This document shows, one piece after another, positions 47,556 through 57,383 of a DNA stretch of 64,000 bases. Made by a program: the position numbers and the translations under genes. How positions within the stretch are numbered: the stretch's first letter is position 1; the number at the start of each line of letters is the position of its first letter. The notes beneath the pieces were generated by a model. That model searched no databases, had not been told where the DNA came from, and saw only the letters and a list, made by a program, of their open reading frames with translations. Source of the DNA: Desulfobacteraceae bacterium 4572_130 (GTDB lineage: Bacteria; Desulfobacterota; Desulfobacteria; Desulfobacterales; Desulfobacteraceae); the NCBI GenBank assembly GCA_002084425.1, contig NBLN01000005.1:125360-189359 (forward strand). The letters run 5' to 3'.

Positions 47556-47743
47556 AAACTTTCCTCCACTAGTTAATAATTATAATTATAACAACAACTT
47601 ATATTCCTCTTGTATCCATGTCCCCATGGAAAAAACTTAAAAGCTGATTATCATTGGAAATATTTTTTGTCAATATTGAATTAAACTCCCTAAATCTACC
47701 CCTTGTTTTTTTAAATTTATTTTAATAAAAAAATAAAACTTTA

Positions 47744-47788
47744 AAAAAAAAGGGAGTTAAAACTAAAAATAATTTCAACTCCCTTTTT
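47744..47788 (-). terminator. Terminator between atpE and the F1 genes
   Basis: AAAAAAGGGAGTT pairs with AACTCCCTTTTTT around a loop of about 18 bases, 44 bases after atpE on the minus strand. It ends the Fo unit before atpF' begins. Confidence 0.8.
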
Positions 47789-47831
47789 TGTGTTTCTATG
47801 TTTCTATGTGTTTTGCTTAATGCAGTTTTTA

Positions 47832-48110
47832 CTATTGAGCTACAGTTCCTATTGCAGCTTTAGCAAAATCAGCAGCTTGGGGATGTGCATAAATAAGAAT
47901 CAAAGCAATAACAAGAGCATAAATACATAGAGATTCAATCATGGCAAGACCAATCAGAAGAGTAACTGTTACCTTTCCTGAAGATTCTGGGTTTCTTGCA
48001 ATTCCTTGTACAGCACCATTAAGACCTATTCCTTGAGCAATACCACAACCGAATGCTCCGATTCCAATTGCAATACCAGCTGCCCAAACACACGCGGTAA
48101 AAAAATCCAT
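47832..48110 (-). CDS. atpE: ATP synthase c subunit, sodium-type ligands
   Basis: 92 residues, two membrane helices joined by the polar RNPE loop. Aligned by eye with the Na+-binding c subunit of Ilyobacter tartaricus, with a constant offset of six, Gln26, Glu59, Ser60 and Tyr64 match that protein's Gln32, Glu65, Ser66 and Tyr70, the core sodium ligands. Thr67 is replaced by Leu61 and Val63 by Met57. The pattern favours Na+ binding, but many sequences with this set have not been tested. It lies about 106 bases after atpB and is followed by a terminator. Confidence 0.95.
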   Translation of the reverse strand: MDFFTACVWAAGIAIGIGAFGCGIAQGIGLNGAVQGIARNPESSGKVTVTLLIGLAMIESLCIYALVIALILIYAHPQAADFAKAAIGTVAQ

Positions 48111-48216
48111 TTTTTCTCCTTTTTACCTTTAAATTAATATTAATTCTATGACTTCTCCCAAAGTCCCCATAAAAAAATTATTATAAAAAATCATAAATGA
48201 TTTAATAATTTATACT

Positions 48217-48906
48217 TTAATGAGCTTCTTCTATTGCACTTATAAGATACATTACAGATAATAGAAAAAATACAAAAGCTTGAACAAGAGCAACAAATAT
48301 ACCAAGTGCCATTATTGGAAGGGGGGCAAAAAATAATCCTGCAAGACCAAACAAAATACCAAGAACAAGTTCATGCCCCATCATATTACCGAAAAGACGA
48401 AATGAAAGAGAAAGAATTCTTGCAACATGACCAATTAATTCAATTGGGAAAATAATTGGAATCATCCACCATACAGGACCAAGAAAATGTTTAATATATT
48501 TTATTCCATGATATTTTATCCCAACTATATGTGTAAATGGAACTACAATAAGGGCAATGGAAAGAGTTGTATTTAAATTTGCAGTGGGAGGGAAAAAACC
48601 TGGTACAAGACCAATAAGATTTGACACAAACACATATAAAAATATTGTTGCTACAAGTGGAAAAATCCATCTTCCTTTTTCACCTGTAACGCCTATCATA
48701 AATTCTTCAAGACCAGATACTAAAACTTCAAATACATTTTGAACTTGGCTTGGTATCAGCTTAGTGTTCTTACCTGCAAGAAATCCCAATATAATTAAAA
48801 TTGCCATTACTACCCATGCATAAACAACATGAACATTTGCATGAGCAAAATGCCCAAATCCAATCATTTCAAATAATTTAACAAAAAATAAATATGGATG
48901 TTCCAC
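48217..48906 (-). CDS. atpB: ATP synthase a subunit
   Basis: 229 residues. Five or six membrane helices, with the essential arginine in SLSFRLFGNMMGHE and the C-terminal ALVQAFVFFLLSVMYL helix. With the c ring it forms the ion path of Fo. It starts one base after atpI. Confidence 0.96.
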   Translation of the reverse strand: MEHPYLFFVKLFEMIGFGHFAHANVHVVYAWVVMAILIILGFLAGKNTKLIPSQVQNVFEVLVSGLEEFMIGVTGEKGRWIFPLVATIFLYVFVSNLIGLVPGFFPPTANLNTTLSIALIVVPFTHIVGIKYHGIKYIKHFLGPVWWMIPIIFPIELIGHVARILSLSFRLFGNMMGHELVLGILFGLAGLFFAPLPIMALGIFVALVQAFVFFLLSVMYLISAIEEAH

Positions 48907-48907
48907 T

Positions 48908-49315
48908 TTATACGGCCTCCTTGGTAATAAGTCTTGTTAATTCAAGTATAGTAGCAACTAATATGCTTATAACTACTATTGAAAGACCTGCTAACAAGCC
49001 TAATGGATTAACAATATTTTTTGATATAAGCAGAAATATAATAAATCCGCTTAGTACAAACCTTATATAATATTTTACAAGAACTATTTTAAGTATAATA
49101 GTCTTATTTGGAATCATTTTTAAATATAAAGGTTTAAGTGTTTTTTTAATTGTGCGCTGCATCATATGAAAATTTATTGTTACAATAAGCCCACCACATA
49201 AAATTCCCATAGCAAATTTAAAAGGAGTATTTATAAACCCTAAAATACTTGCAACAATAAATATATACCAATTTGCTTTTGTAACAAATTTTATTATACG
49301 CTGTTGAATTTCCAT
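48908..49315 (-). CDS. atpI: ATP synthase subunit I (AtpI-like)
   Basis: 135 residues with four membrane helices (about 15-32, 33-50, 80-97, 105-125). It matches the layout of subunit I proteins that help assemble the c ring. Its place between atpZ and atpB supports the call. Spacing on both sides is under five bases, so the Fo genes form one unit. Confidence 0.85.
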   Translation of the reverse strand: MEIQQRIIKFVTKANWYIFIVASILGFINTPFKFAMGILCGGLIVTINFHMMQRTIKKTLKPLYLKMIPNKTIILKIVLVKYYIRFVLSGFIIFLLISKNIVNPLGLLAGLSIVVISILVATILELTRLITKEAV

Positions 49316-49319
49316 TGTT

Positions 49320-49538
49320 TTACAATTCCCTGCTTTTTTTTGCAGCTTTAATTAAATTTCTAAATCCTGCTGCTATTCCAAGTCCAAGAAAAATTAATGT
49401 TAAAACAGGTGAGGTATCAAATTTACCATCAAGCCAAATCCCAATAAAAAGACCAATAAATATAGCAAGTGCTACTGAAAGCCCAAGACTGCTATAATAT
49501 GCCAATTCACGTATATAGCTTGATGATTTTTTCCCCAT
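49320..49538 (-). CDS. atpZ: AtpZ-like protein
   Basis: 72 residues with two membrane helices (about 17-33 and 40-58) separated by GIWLDGKFDTSP, the signature of AtpZ/AtpQ. AtpZ has been linked to ion (Mg or Ca) handling or to c-ring assembly; the role is not settled. It is the first gene of the Fo unit. Confidence 0.88.
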   Translation of the reverse strand: MGKKSSSYIRELAYYSSLGLSVALAIFIGLFIGIWLDGKFDTSPVLTLIFLGLGIAAGFRNLIKAAKKSREL

Positions 49539-49669
49539 CTAATACCTTTTTCATATTTTTTAAAAAAACAACATAAACATATGATTAATATCAAGTCAAT
49601 AAAATATCTAATAAAATCAAACTATTACAAAATTTATCCTCACAAATTAAAAAATTATCTGTAGTATTC

Positions 49670-49861
49670 TTAAATTTTTATATAATTATCGTATTTTTTC
49701 ACAAATCGTATAAGAAATTCTGAGTCTTCAGGAGTTAAATCAAATTTTAAGCTAGTATTATCGACAAGGGTCATAAGATTTTGATTAGGATTTTCTTTTC
49801 TTTTATCTGAAATCCATTGAATTGCTTTTTTTAGACTTTTCTCTTTAGGAGATCCTGTCAT
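49670..49861 (-). CDS. Small conserved-looking protein
   Basis: 63 residues, soluble, with an all-helical look (KAIQWISDKRKENP, DLTPEDSEFLIRF). AAGGAA lies 7 bases before the ATG. It resembles small proteins of unknown function in related anaerobes, as I remember them; I cannot name a family. Confidence 0.6.
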   Translation of the reverse strand: MTGSPKEKSLKKAIQWISDKRKENPNQNLMTLVDNTSLKFDLTPEDSEFLIRFVKKYDNYIKI

Positions 49862-49878
49862 ATTTATTTCCTTTCTTA

Positions 49879-50044
49879 TGTCATTTTCGTAAAAATTCTA
49901 AATTTGAGATGTAGAAGACATGATGTAAGGCTTCATATACAAGATATAGTATTTTTTCAAGAAAAAAAATATACATGTAGTGCTTTGAAGTTTTGAAAAA
50001 TACTAGTATAAAGTAGATTAAGAGTTTATAGGATCCCATCAATT
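49879..50044 (-). repeat. Repeat B, copy 6
   Basis: On the minus strand it begins AATTGATGGGATCC right after rseC's TAA and continues with CTAGTATTTTTCAAAAC. It then has the opposite arm CTTGAAAAAATACTATATC, and CTTGTATATGAAGCC read in the other sense. Divergent but recognisable. Confidence 0.65.
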
Positions 50045-50476
50045 TTAATTAGAAATTTTTACAAGAAAAGGTTTGTATTCTTTTTTTACAGCAAGTTTGT
50101 TATTCATTTTTTTTATTATTATAAATGATAGTGTAAAACATACAAACCCTAACAAAAGAGATGTAAGAGATTGATCAATTTGTAAGAAAGGTGCGATTGC
50201 CTGCCCTATACCTGCGCCTACTATTAAGAAAATAATAGGAAAAATATATAGCATAAAAGTAAGTTTTAAAAGGGGACCTGTTTTAAATCCAAGTATAACA
50301 CTATCACCTGTGCTGGCATTTAAAGTATTTTCTACTTGAACAATAATTTCTTTAAAATTATTTTTTTCATTGCATGTATCTTTAGCCTCACAATTTTTAC
50401 ATGATGTCGAACGATGAGTTTTTATCCAAACCTGTGAAGGCGTAGAATTTATAATAATTCCTTGTTCAGTTACCAT
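50045..50476 (-). CDS. rseC: SoxR-reducing/RseC-family protein
   Basis: 143 residues. It has an N-terminal cysteine cluster (SCKNCEAKDTCN; C26, C29, C35), a small beta domain, and two membrane helices (about 70-90 and 100-120). This is the RseC/MucC layout, linked to Rnf-type complexes and SoxR reduction. No rnf or sigma-E genes are adjacent. Its stop abuts a repeat B copy, and its start is just downstream of repeat A copy 9. Confidence 0.85.
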   Translation of the reverse strand: MVTEQGIIINSTPSQVWIKTHRSTSCKNCEAKDTCNEKNNFKEIIVQVENTLNASTGDSVILGFKTGPLLKLTFMLYIFPIIFLIVGAGIGQAIAPFLQIDQSLTSLLLGFVCFTLSFIIIKKMNNKLAVKKEYKPFLVKISN

Positions 50477-50496
50477 TTTATTTTATGCTCATGATT

Positions 50497-50592
50497 TAAC
50501 TGCCATAAGGCAGATTTAATTTTTAGTTCCTAGTTTGCCTTGCAACAAAACATAAAAGAATATTAACTAGTTATAAGTTTTTTCATATAAAA
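50497..50592 (+). repeat. Repeat A, copy 9
   Basis: AACTGCCATAAGGCAGATTT, then TTTTAGTTCCTAGTTTGCCT, then AACATAAAAGAATATTAACT and TTTTTTCATATAAAAAG. It has an intact CTGCC/GGCAG hairpin and is one of the best copies. Confidence 0.85.
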
Positions 50593-50629
50593 AGAGTAGA
50601 TCTTACTGCCATTATTATTAATTTTATAC

Positions 50630-50932
50630 CTAGGCATAAAAATTTAATTTTGTAATTTTTTTCTTATTTTTATAGTTTGATTCCAGTTTTTTCTTGTCTA
50701 TATTATATTCCTGCTCAAGTTTTTGTTTTTCATTATCATATTTTTGTTTAAGCACTCTTTTTTTATTATTATATTCGTGTTCAAGTTTTTCTGCCTTGTT
50801 AGTGAGCTGAATATTATATGATAAATCCTTTGCTATAGAAGACTTTTTAGTTAAAGAGCTAGTATTATTTACCAGATTAATCTGATTTTTATATTGTGAT
50901 AAAATATTTATGTTAGTTGTTATTATAGGCAT
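50630..50932 (-). CDS. Small coiled-coil protein with internal repeats
   Basis: 100 residues. The second half repeats a unit of about ten residues (LEHEYNNKKR, LKQKYDNEKQ, LEQEYNIDKK, LESNYKNKKK) and should form a continuous charged helix. The first half is polar. AGGAAG precedes the ATG. Not recognised. It lies 77 bases after the next gene and may be cotranscribed with it. Confidence 0.55.
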   Translation of the reverse strand: MPIITTNINILSQYKNQINLVNNTSSLTKKSSIAKDLSYNIQLTNKAEKLEHEYNNKKRVLKQKYDNEKQKLEQEYNIDKKKLESNYKNKKKITKLNFYA

Positions 50933-51009
50933 TTTAATATCTTCCTATAGTTAACAAAATTTCTAATAGCGAAAAACATGATTTTTTTATACTTTTGAAT
51001 ATATGGTGC

Positions 51010-51300
51010 TTATGCAACAATATTAACAATCTGTCTTGTTCTTTGGGCTTCCTTTGTATCTTTTTGTATGATGTTGTCATATGTATCAATTCTATTATTC
51101 AATTGTTCAACCACAGGTGTTTTTTTTGAATCATGGGTAATATTAATCTTAAAAATTTCCTTTGCCATATCTGTATTTTGTTGATTGAAATTTGTTTTTG
51201 ATGCTTGAATATTTTGTTTTTTCAAAAGATTTTCTTTTTGTTGTGCACCTTGCATATTTAAATATTGATTTGAGCCTAGTGTATTAATGGTATTCATCAT
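51010..51300 (-). CDS. Small hypothetical protein
   Basis: 96 residues, glutamine- and asparagine-rich in the first half (QYLNMQGAQQKENLLKKQN), with a helical C terminus ending QIVNIVA. AGGAG stands before a double ATG; either could be used. The composition recalls small flagellar or secreted proteins, but nothing is diagnostic. Confidence 0.5.
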   Translation of the reverse strand: MMNTINTLGSNQYLNMQGAQQKENLLKKQNIQASKTNFNQQNTDMAKEIFKINITHDSKKTPVVEQLNNRIDTYDNIIQKDTKEAQRTRQIVNIVA

Positions 51301-51351
51301 ATATCTCCTATTATTAGGATTATTATTTATGGCTATAGGAAATTTGGTATT

Positions 51352-51412
51352 TACCTTATTCTAGTATTTTTTTAAGGATAAAAATAATATATTTTGTATA
51401 TAAAAAATTTCC
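51352..51412. repeat. Repeat B, partial copy 7
   Basis: ATTCTAGTATTTTTTTAAGG, a short centre, then ATTTTGTATATAAAAAATTT. It resembles the core of copy 5 without the ATGGC ends. It abuts the aminotransferase stop. Confidence 0.55.
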
Positions 51413-52596
51413 TAGGATATAATTTTATCATAGACTTTTTTAAAGCCTGACATTGATTTTTTAATTGTTTCATCTTCTACGCAAAATGCCAGTCTAAAAT
51501 ACTGAGGTTGCCCAAAACCACTTCCTGGAACTGCAAGAATCATTTCCTCCTGAAGAGCCTGCACAAATTTTACATCATCTTTTATGGGAGATTTCGGAAA
51601 AATATAAAATGCTCCACAAGGTTTAGTAAAACTATAACCAATATCTTTAAGTCCCTTACAAAAAATATCTCTTTTTTGTTGATATTCATTAATATTAACC
51701 CTTGCTCCTTGAATAAAGGGAAGTATTCTTTGCATTAATGCAGGGGCATTAACAAACCCCAGGGTTCTGTTGGTAAAAGACATGGCATTGATAAGTTTAT
51801 CACGGTATTCTGCTGTTGGATTAACTGCAATATACCCAATTCTTTCACCGGGCAAGGATAAATCCTTGGAATGAGATGTGGCAATAATACTGTTTTTATA
51901 GCATGGAAAAATAGGTGGGACATGAGTATCATCAAAAATTATTTTTCTATAGGGTTCATCAGATACCAGATAAATAATTTGGTTATATTCCCTTCCTTTT
52001 TCTTTAAGAAGCTTTCCAAGTTTTTCCAGACTTTCCTTTGAATATACCTGACCCGTTGGATTATTAGGAGAATTTATAAGCATTATTTTTGTTTTTTCTG
52101 TTATTGCCTTTTCAATGGCTTTAAGATTCAATGTAAAATCTTCTTTAGCAGATACTGTTTTTAAAACACCACCATGATTGTCAGCATAAAAATTATATTC
52201 AACAAAAAATGGTCTTGTAACAAGGACTTCATCACCAGGATTTAAAAGAGCCTTAAAAATCACATTAAGACCGCCTGCAGCTCCACAGGTTATAACAATA
52301 TCTTCTTTTGTAAGATCAGCTGCCTGTTCTTGTTTTATGTTTTCAGCAATTGCCTGTCTTACAAAGGGATAACCTGTATTTGCCATATAACCATGTATCC
52401 AGTCTTCTTGTTGTGCTGCCACCTGTTCTAAAGCAGTTTGAAATTCTTTTGGAGGATAAAGATTAGGATTACCTATACTGAAATCAAAAACATTTGTATC
52501 ACCATATCTTGCCTTTAACCTTGTTCCCTGTTCAAACATTTTTCTTATCCATGATGATTTTTCAAGAGTTTTTTCAATTTTTTTTGCTATAGTCAT
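51412..52596 (-). CDS. PLP-dependent class I aminotransferase
   Basis: 394 residues. An aspartate-aminotransferase-type fold with SPNNPTGQVY, the SDEPYRKI loop, the Schiff-base lysine in SHSKDLSLPGERIG, and FRLAFC with the substrate-binding arginine near the end. It may transaminate aspartate, alanine or aromatic amino acids; motifs alone do not decide. It starts only five bases after tgt, so the two are cotranscribed. Confidence 0.9.
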   Translation of the reverse strand: MTIAKKIEKTLEKSSWIRKMFEQGTRLKARYGDTNVFDFSIGNPNLYPPKEFQTALEQVAAQQEDWIHGYMANTGYPFVRQAIAENIKQEQAADLTKEDIVITCGAAGGLNVIFKALLNPGDEVLVTRPFFVEYNFYADNHGGVLKTVSAKEDFTLNLKAIEKAITEKTKIMLINSPNNPTGQVYSKESLEKLGKLLKEKGREYNQIIYLVSDEPYRKIIFDDTHVPPIFPCYKNSIIATSHSKDLSLPGERIGYIAVNPTAEYRDKLINAMSFTNRTLGFVNAPALMQRILPFIQGARVNINEYQQKRDIFCKGLKDIGYSFTKPCGAFYIFPKSPIKDDVKFVQALQEEMILAVPGSGFGQPQYFRLAFCVEDETIKKSMSGFKKVYDKIIS

Positions 52597-52601
52597 GTGT
52601 G

Positions 52602-54024
<1,423 letters not shown>

Positions 54025-54103
54025 AATTAAATCCTTATTAGTTAGTAGATAGTAACCTAACAACTATTATTCAACAAATTATAAAAAATCTAAATTTACA
54101 TTG

Positions 54104-54231
54104 AAATGGCTAAGTAAAAAGCTCCATATACAAGGCCTAAACATTTTTTCAAGGATGAAATCATACATTAGTATTTTGAAGTCTTGAAAAAATGTTAAAA
54201 CAAAGTATATGGAGAGTTTTTACGACGCCAT
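54104..54231 (-). repeat. Repeat B, copy 8 (complete palindrome)
   Basis: One arm reads ATGGCTAAGTAAAAAGCTCC, ATATACAAGGCCTAAACATT, TTTTCAAGGATG. The other, on the opposite strand, reads ATGGCGTCGTAAAAACTCTC, CATATACTTTGTTTTAACAT, TTTTTCAAGACTTC. The arms of about 55 bases pair imperfectly. The ATGGCGTCGTAA end forms the last codons and stop of the RND permease gene. Confidence 0.9.
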
Positions 54232-57200
54232 TTTTTTCTTAACTTCCATTTTGATAACAAAAATTAATATTGAAGGTATTACAAACACAGTAAATATGGT
54301 TGATACTGCAAGTCCGCCTAGAATTACACTTCCAAGTCCCTTATAAAGCTCAGAGCCAGCACCTTGAAAAAACACAAGGGGAAGCATACCAAATATACTG
54401 GTTGCTGCACTCATGTATATAGGTCTGAGTCTTGATTCTGTTGAAGATAAAACAGCTTGCCTAGGACTCATGCCTTCATTTCTAATATTATTTAAAGCTT
54501 GATGAACAATAAGTATGGCATTATTTACTACTACACCAATTAAAATAACAAACCCAAGCATAGTAAGAATATCCATAGGTTGTGCTGATATAAATTTATT
54601 GGAAAGCCATAAGCCTATAAAACCACCGGCTCCTGCTAAAGGAACTGTAAGCATAATTACCAAAGGATAAACAAAATTTCCAAAAAGCGATGCCATAAGA
54701 AAATATGATATTAAAGCAGCAAAAACAAAATTCCATTGCATGGCTTTTCTTATAAGGGTCAGCTTGCTTGCAACACCACTCATATGTACTTTTGTTCCAT
54801 TAAACTTTTTTTGCTCATAAAGAGGAGTTATTACTTTGGACTCTATTGTTTCCATTACTTCCTGCAAAGGTATATCCATGGGAGGAGTTACCTGCAAAGT
54901 AATTGTTCGATTTCGTTCTATATGTCTTATCTGAGTTATACCTACAGTTTGCTCCATATGTGCCAGATTAGATATAGGCACAAGTTTTCCTGTAGGAACA
55001 GCTATGAGCTTATCAAAAATATCTTCTGGAATTTGTATATCCTGATCTGCAATTTTAAGTATCATATCTATTTTTTTTGAACCTTTAGGCTTAAAATCTC
55101 CAATATCTTTGCCATCCATTAAAACATCTATAATAGCTCCAAGATCGTTTGTGTTCATATTATTTGCCCGCAACATATCTCTGTTTGGAATAATATTTAT
55201 TTCTGGATACATAAGTTCTATTGAAGGAACTGGCCTTATCTGAACATTAGGTATTACCCCTCTTATTTTTCCAAAAAGCATTCCAGCTGTTTTTACAATT
55301 TTATTAATATCATCTCCACTTATATCAATATCAACTGTTCTTCCCCTGGCAAGACGAGTCTGAAAAATTCCTACCTGCATAGAAACACCATACATTCCTG
55401 GAAGTTCTTTAACTATTTTTTTAAAAAAAGGAACAAGCTCTCCTGCTCTGTCCCAGTTTTTACTCATGGCTCCTATAAAAAGATATTGGGTTCTGCCTAC
55501 ATAAAACATGTTCATTATTTCCGGAGTTCCATCATCAGCTTGTTTACCAATATATGGTTTTGCCTTTTTAAAAACTATTTCTCCTATTTCCTTTCGTTCT
55601 TCATATGAAAGTCCAGGAGGGGGAACAATAAGTGTAAGCACAAAATTTCTATTACCTTGAGGTAAATATTCCATTTTAGGTGTTAATGCTATAACTGATA
55701 TTACAGCTAAAAGCACCAAAGAACATACAGTTATAGCACGAGTTTTCCAATTCTTAATGGCAAGTGCAACAAAATTCATTATAATAGAGGAAAGATATAT
55801 GCCTATTTTAACCAGAAAATTTTCTTTTTTCCTTGTTTTTTCATGAACTTTGGAAAAAAGTTTTGCTGCAAACATGGGTATTACAGAAACAGAAACAAAC
55901 AAGCTTAAAGTTATGGAAAAAACAACAGCAATTGCAATATCCCTGAAAAGCTGCCCTGCTTCTCCCTTTAAAAATATTACAGGCAAAAACACAGCTATTG
56001 TTGTAAGAGTAGACGAGAGAATTGCTCCCCAAACCTCGCTTGTGCCTTCATAAGCTGCGTCAAATCCATTTTTCCCCATTTTTATATGGCGATCTATATT
56101 TTCTATTACCACAATGGCACTATCCACAAGCATTCCAACGGCAAATGCTATTCCAGCAAGACTTACTACATTAAGATTTCTTCCAGCCATTTCCATAAAA
56201 ATAAATGTTCCAATAACACTTATAGGAATTGCTGTTGAAACAATAAGTGTTGCTCGAAAGCTTCTTACAAAAACCATTAATACTATGATTGCAAGTATTC
56301 CACCAAAAATAATGTTCTGCTTAATACCATTAATTGCACCTCTAATATAATGAGTCTGGTCTACAATCCATACTAATTTAAGTCCTTGTTTTTCAAGTTT
56401 ACTTGTATTTAAATGCTTAACAGTTTTGCGTATTTTATCTGTTAATTCCAGAATGTTAGCTCCATGTTCTGGTCTAAAACCTACAACTATGCCAGATTTA
56501 TGATTATGAATAATCATTGCTGTTTTCTTTTGATAGCCATATTCTATTTGTGCAACATCCCTTAAAAAAATTCTTCGCTGTCCAGTTGATTTTATTACTA
56601 TATCCTGTAAACCTTTTGGAGTTTTTAATTCAGCTTTAGTTCTTATGCGATAGTCCCTTCTGCCAAGACTTAAATTTCCAGCAGACACATTAATATTTTC
56701 CCGGGATAAAATACTAATAAGATTAGTAATAGTAAGACCATATGCTGCAAGTTTTTCTGGTTTTATTATTATATGAAGTTCTTTTCTTGTGCCTCCCCCA
56801 ACAAAAAGATCTGCAACACCTTTTATGCGCTCCAGATATTGTCTTATCTCTTCTTCAAAATATGTTCTGTATGTTTCTATGGGACGAGGATTATCTTGTG
56901 CGATTTTCAACATAGCCCAGGCAATAGGATTTGCAGATGCTCCTGTGGCATTAATAATTGGCTTGTCAACACCTTCAGGATAGGAACTTACCTCATTTAG
57001 TTTACTGGAAACTTTTAAAAGAGCATTATCTACATCTGTGCCCACAGCAAATCTCAGGGTAATATTAGAACTTCCATTAGAAGAATCACTTTCCATTTCT
57101 ACAAGCCTGGAAAGGCTTTTTAAAACATTTTCCTGTTCTTCAACAATTTCCCTTTCTACTTCATAGGGAGTTGCTCCCCGCCATGTGGTTCTAACGGTAA

Positions 57201-57333
57201 TTTCAGGTTCAACAACTGTGGGGCTCAACTGATAGGGAAGTCTATTTAAACTTATAATACCAAAAATTGTTACCAGTATTACAATGGAAATTACTGTTAC
57301 TGGTTTTTTTATTGATGCACTTATAAGATTCAT
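54220..57333 (-). CDS. RND efflux permease
   Basis: 1037 residues, the AcrB/HAE1 length. Twelve membrane helices and two large periplasmic domains. Visible are the N-terminal PVTVISIVILVTIFG helix, the FAVGMLVDSAIVVIENIDRH helix with its proton-relay aspartates, and GFVILIGVVVNNAILIV in the second half. It exports drugs or other solutes as a trimer with an adaptor and an outer-membrane channel. The adaptor gene is 50 bases upstream; the channel is missing here. Its last residues (MAS-stop) are encoded by a repeat B copy, so the natural C terminus has been replaced. Confidence 0.95.
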   Translation of the reverse strand: MNLISASIKKPVTVISIVILVTIFGIISLNRLPYQLSPTVVEPEITVRTTWRGATPYEVEREIVEEQENVLKSLSRLVEMESDSSNGSSNITLRFAVGTDVDNALLKVSSKLNEVSSYPEGVDKPIINATGASANPIAWAMLKIAQDNPRPIETYRTYFEEEIRQYLERIKGVADLFVGGGTRKELHIIIKPEKLAAYGLTITNLISILSRENINVSAGNLSLGRRDYRIRTKAELKTPKGLQDIVIKSTGQRRIFLRDVAQIEYGYQKKTAMIIHNHKSGIVVGFRPEHGANILELTDKIRKTVKHLNTSKLEKQGLKLVWIVDQTHYIRGAINGIKQNIIFGGILAIIVLMVFVRSFRATLIVSTAIPISVIGTFIFMEMAGRNLNVVSLAGIAFAVGMLVDSAIVVIENIDRHIKMGKNGFDAAYEGTSEVWGAILSSTLTTIAVFLPVIFLKGEAGQLFRDIAIAVVFSITLSLFVSVSVIPMFAAKLFSKVHEKTRKKENFLVKIGIYLSSIIMNFVALAIKNWKTRAITVCSLVLLAVISVIALTPKMEYLPQGNRNFVLTLIVPPPGLSYEERKEIGEIVFKKAKPYIGKQADDGTPEIMNMFYVGRTQYLFIGAMSKNWDRAGELVPFFKKIVKELPGMYGVSMQVGIFQTRLARGRTVDIDISGDDINKIVKTAGMLFGKIRGVIPNVQIRPVPSIELMYPEINIIPNRDMLRANNMNTNDLGAIIDVLMDGKDIGDFKPKGSKKIDMILKIADQDIQIPEDIFDKLIAVPTGKLVPISNLAHMEQTVGITQIRHIERNRTITLQVTPPMDIPLQEVMETIESKVITPLYEQKKFNGTKVHMSGVASKLTLIRKAMQWNFVFAALISYFLMASLFGNFVYPLVIMLTVPLAGAGGFIGLWLSNKFISAQPMDILTMLGFVILIGVVVNNAILIVHQALNNIRNEGMSPRQAVLSSTESRLRPIYMSAATSIFGMLPLVFFQGAGSELYKGLGSVILGGLAVSTIFTVFVIPSILIFVIKMEVKKKMAS

Positions 57334-57383
57334 TATTTATAATTCCAGTTTTTCAAAAAAAGCATTTTGCAACAGCTTGTTGA

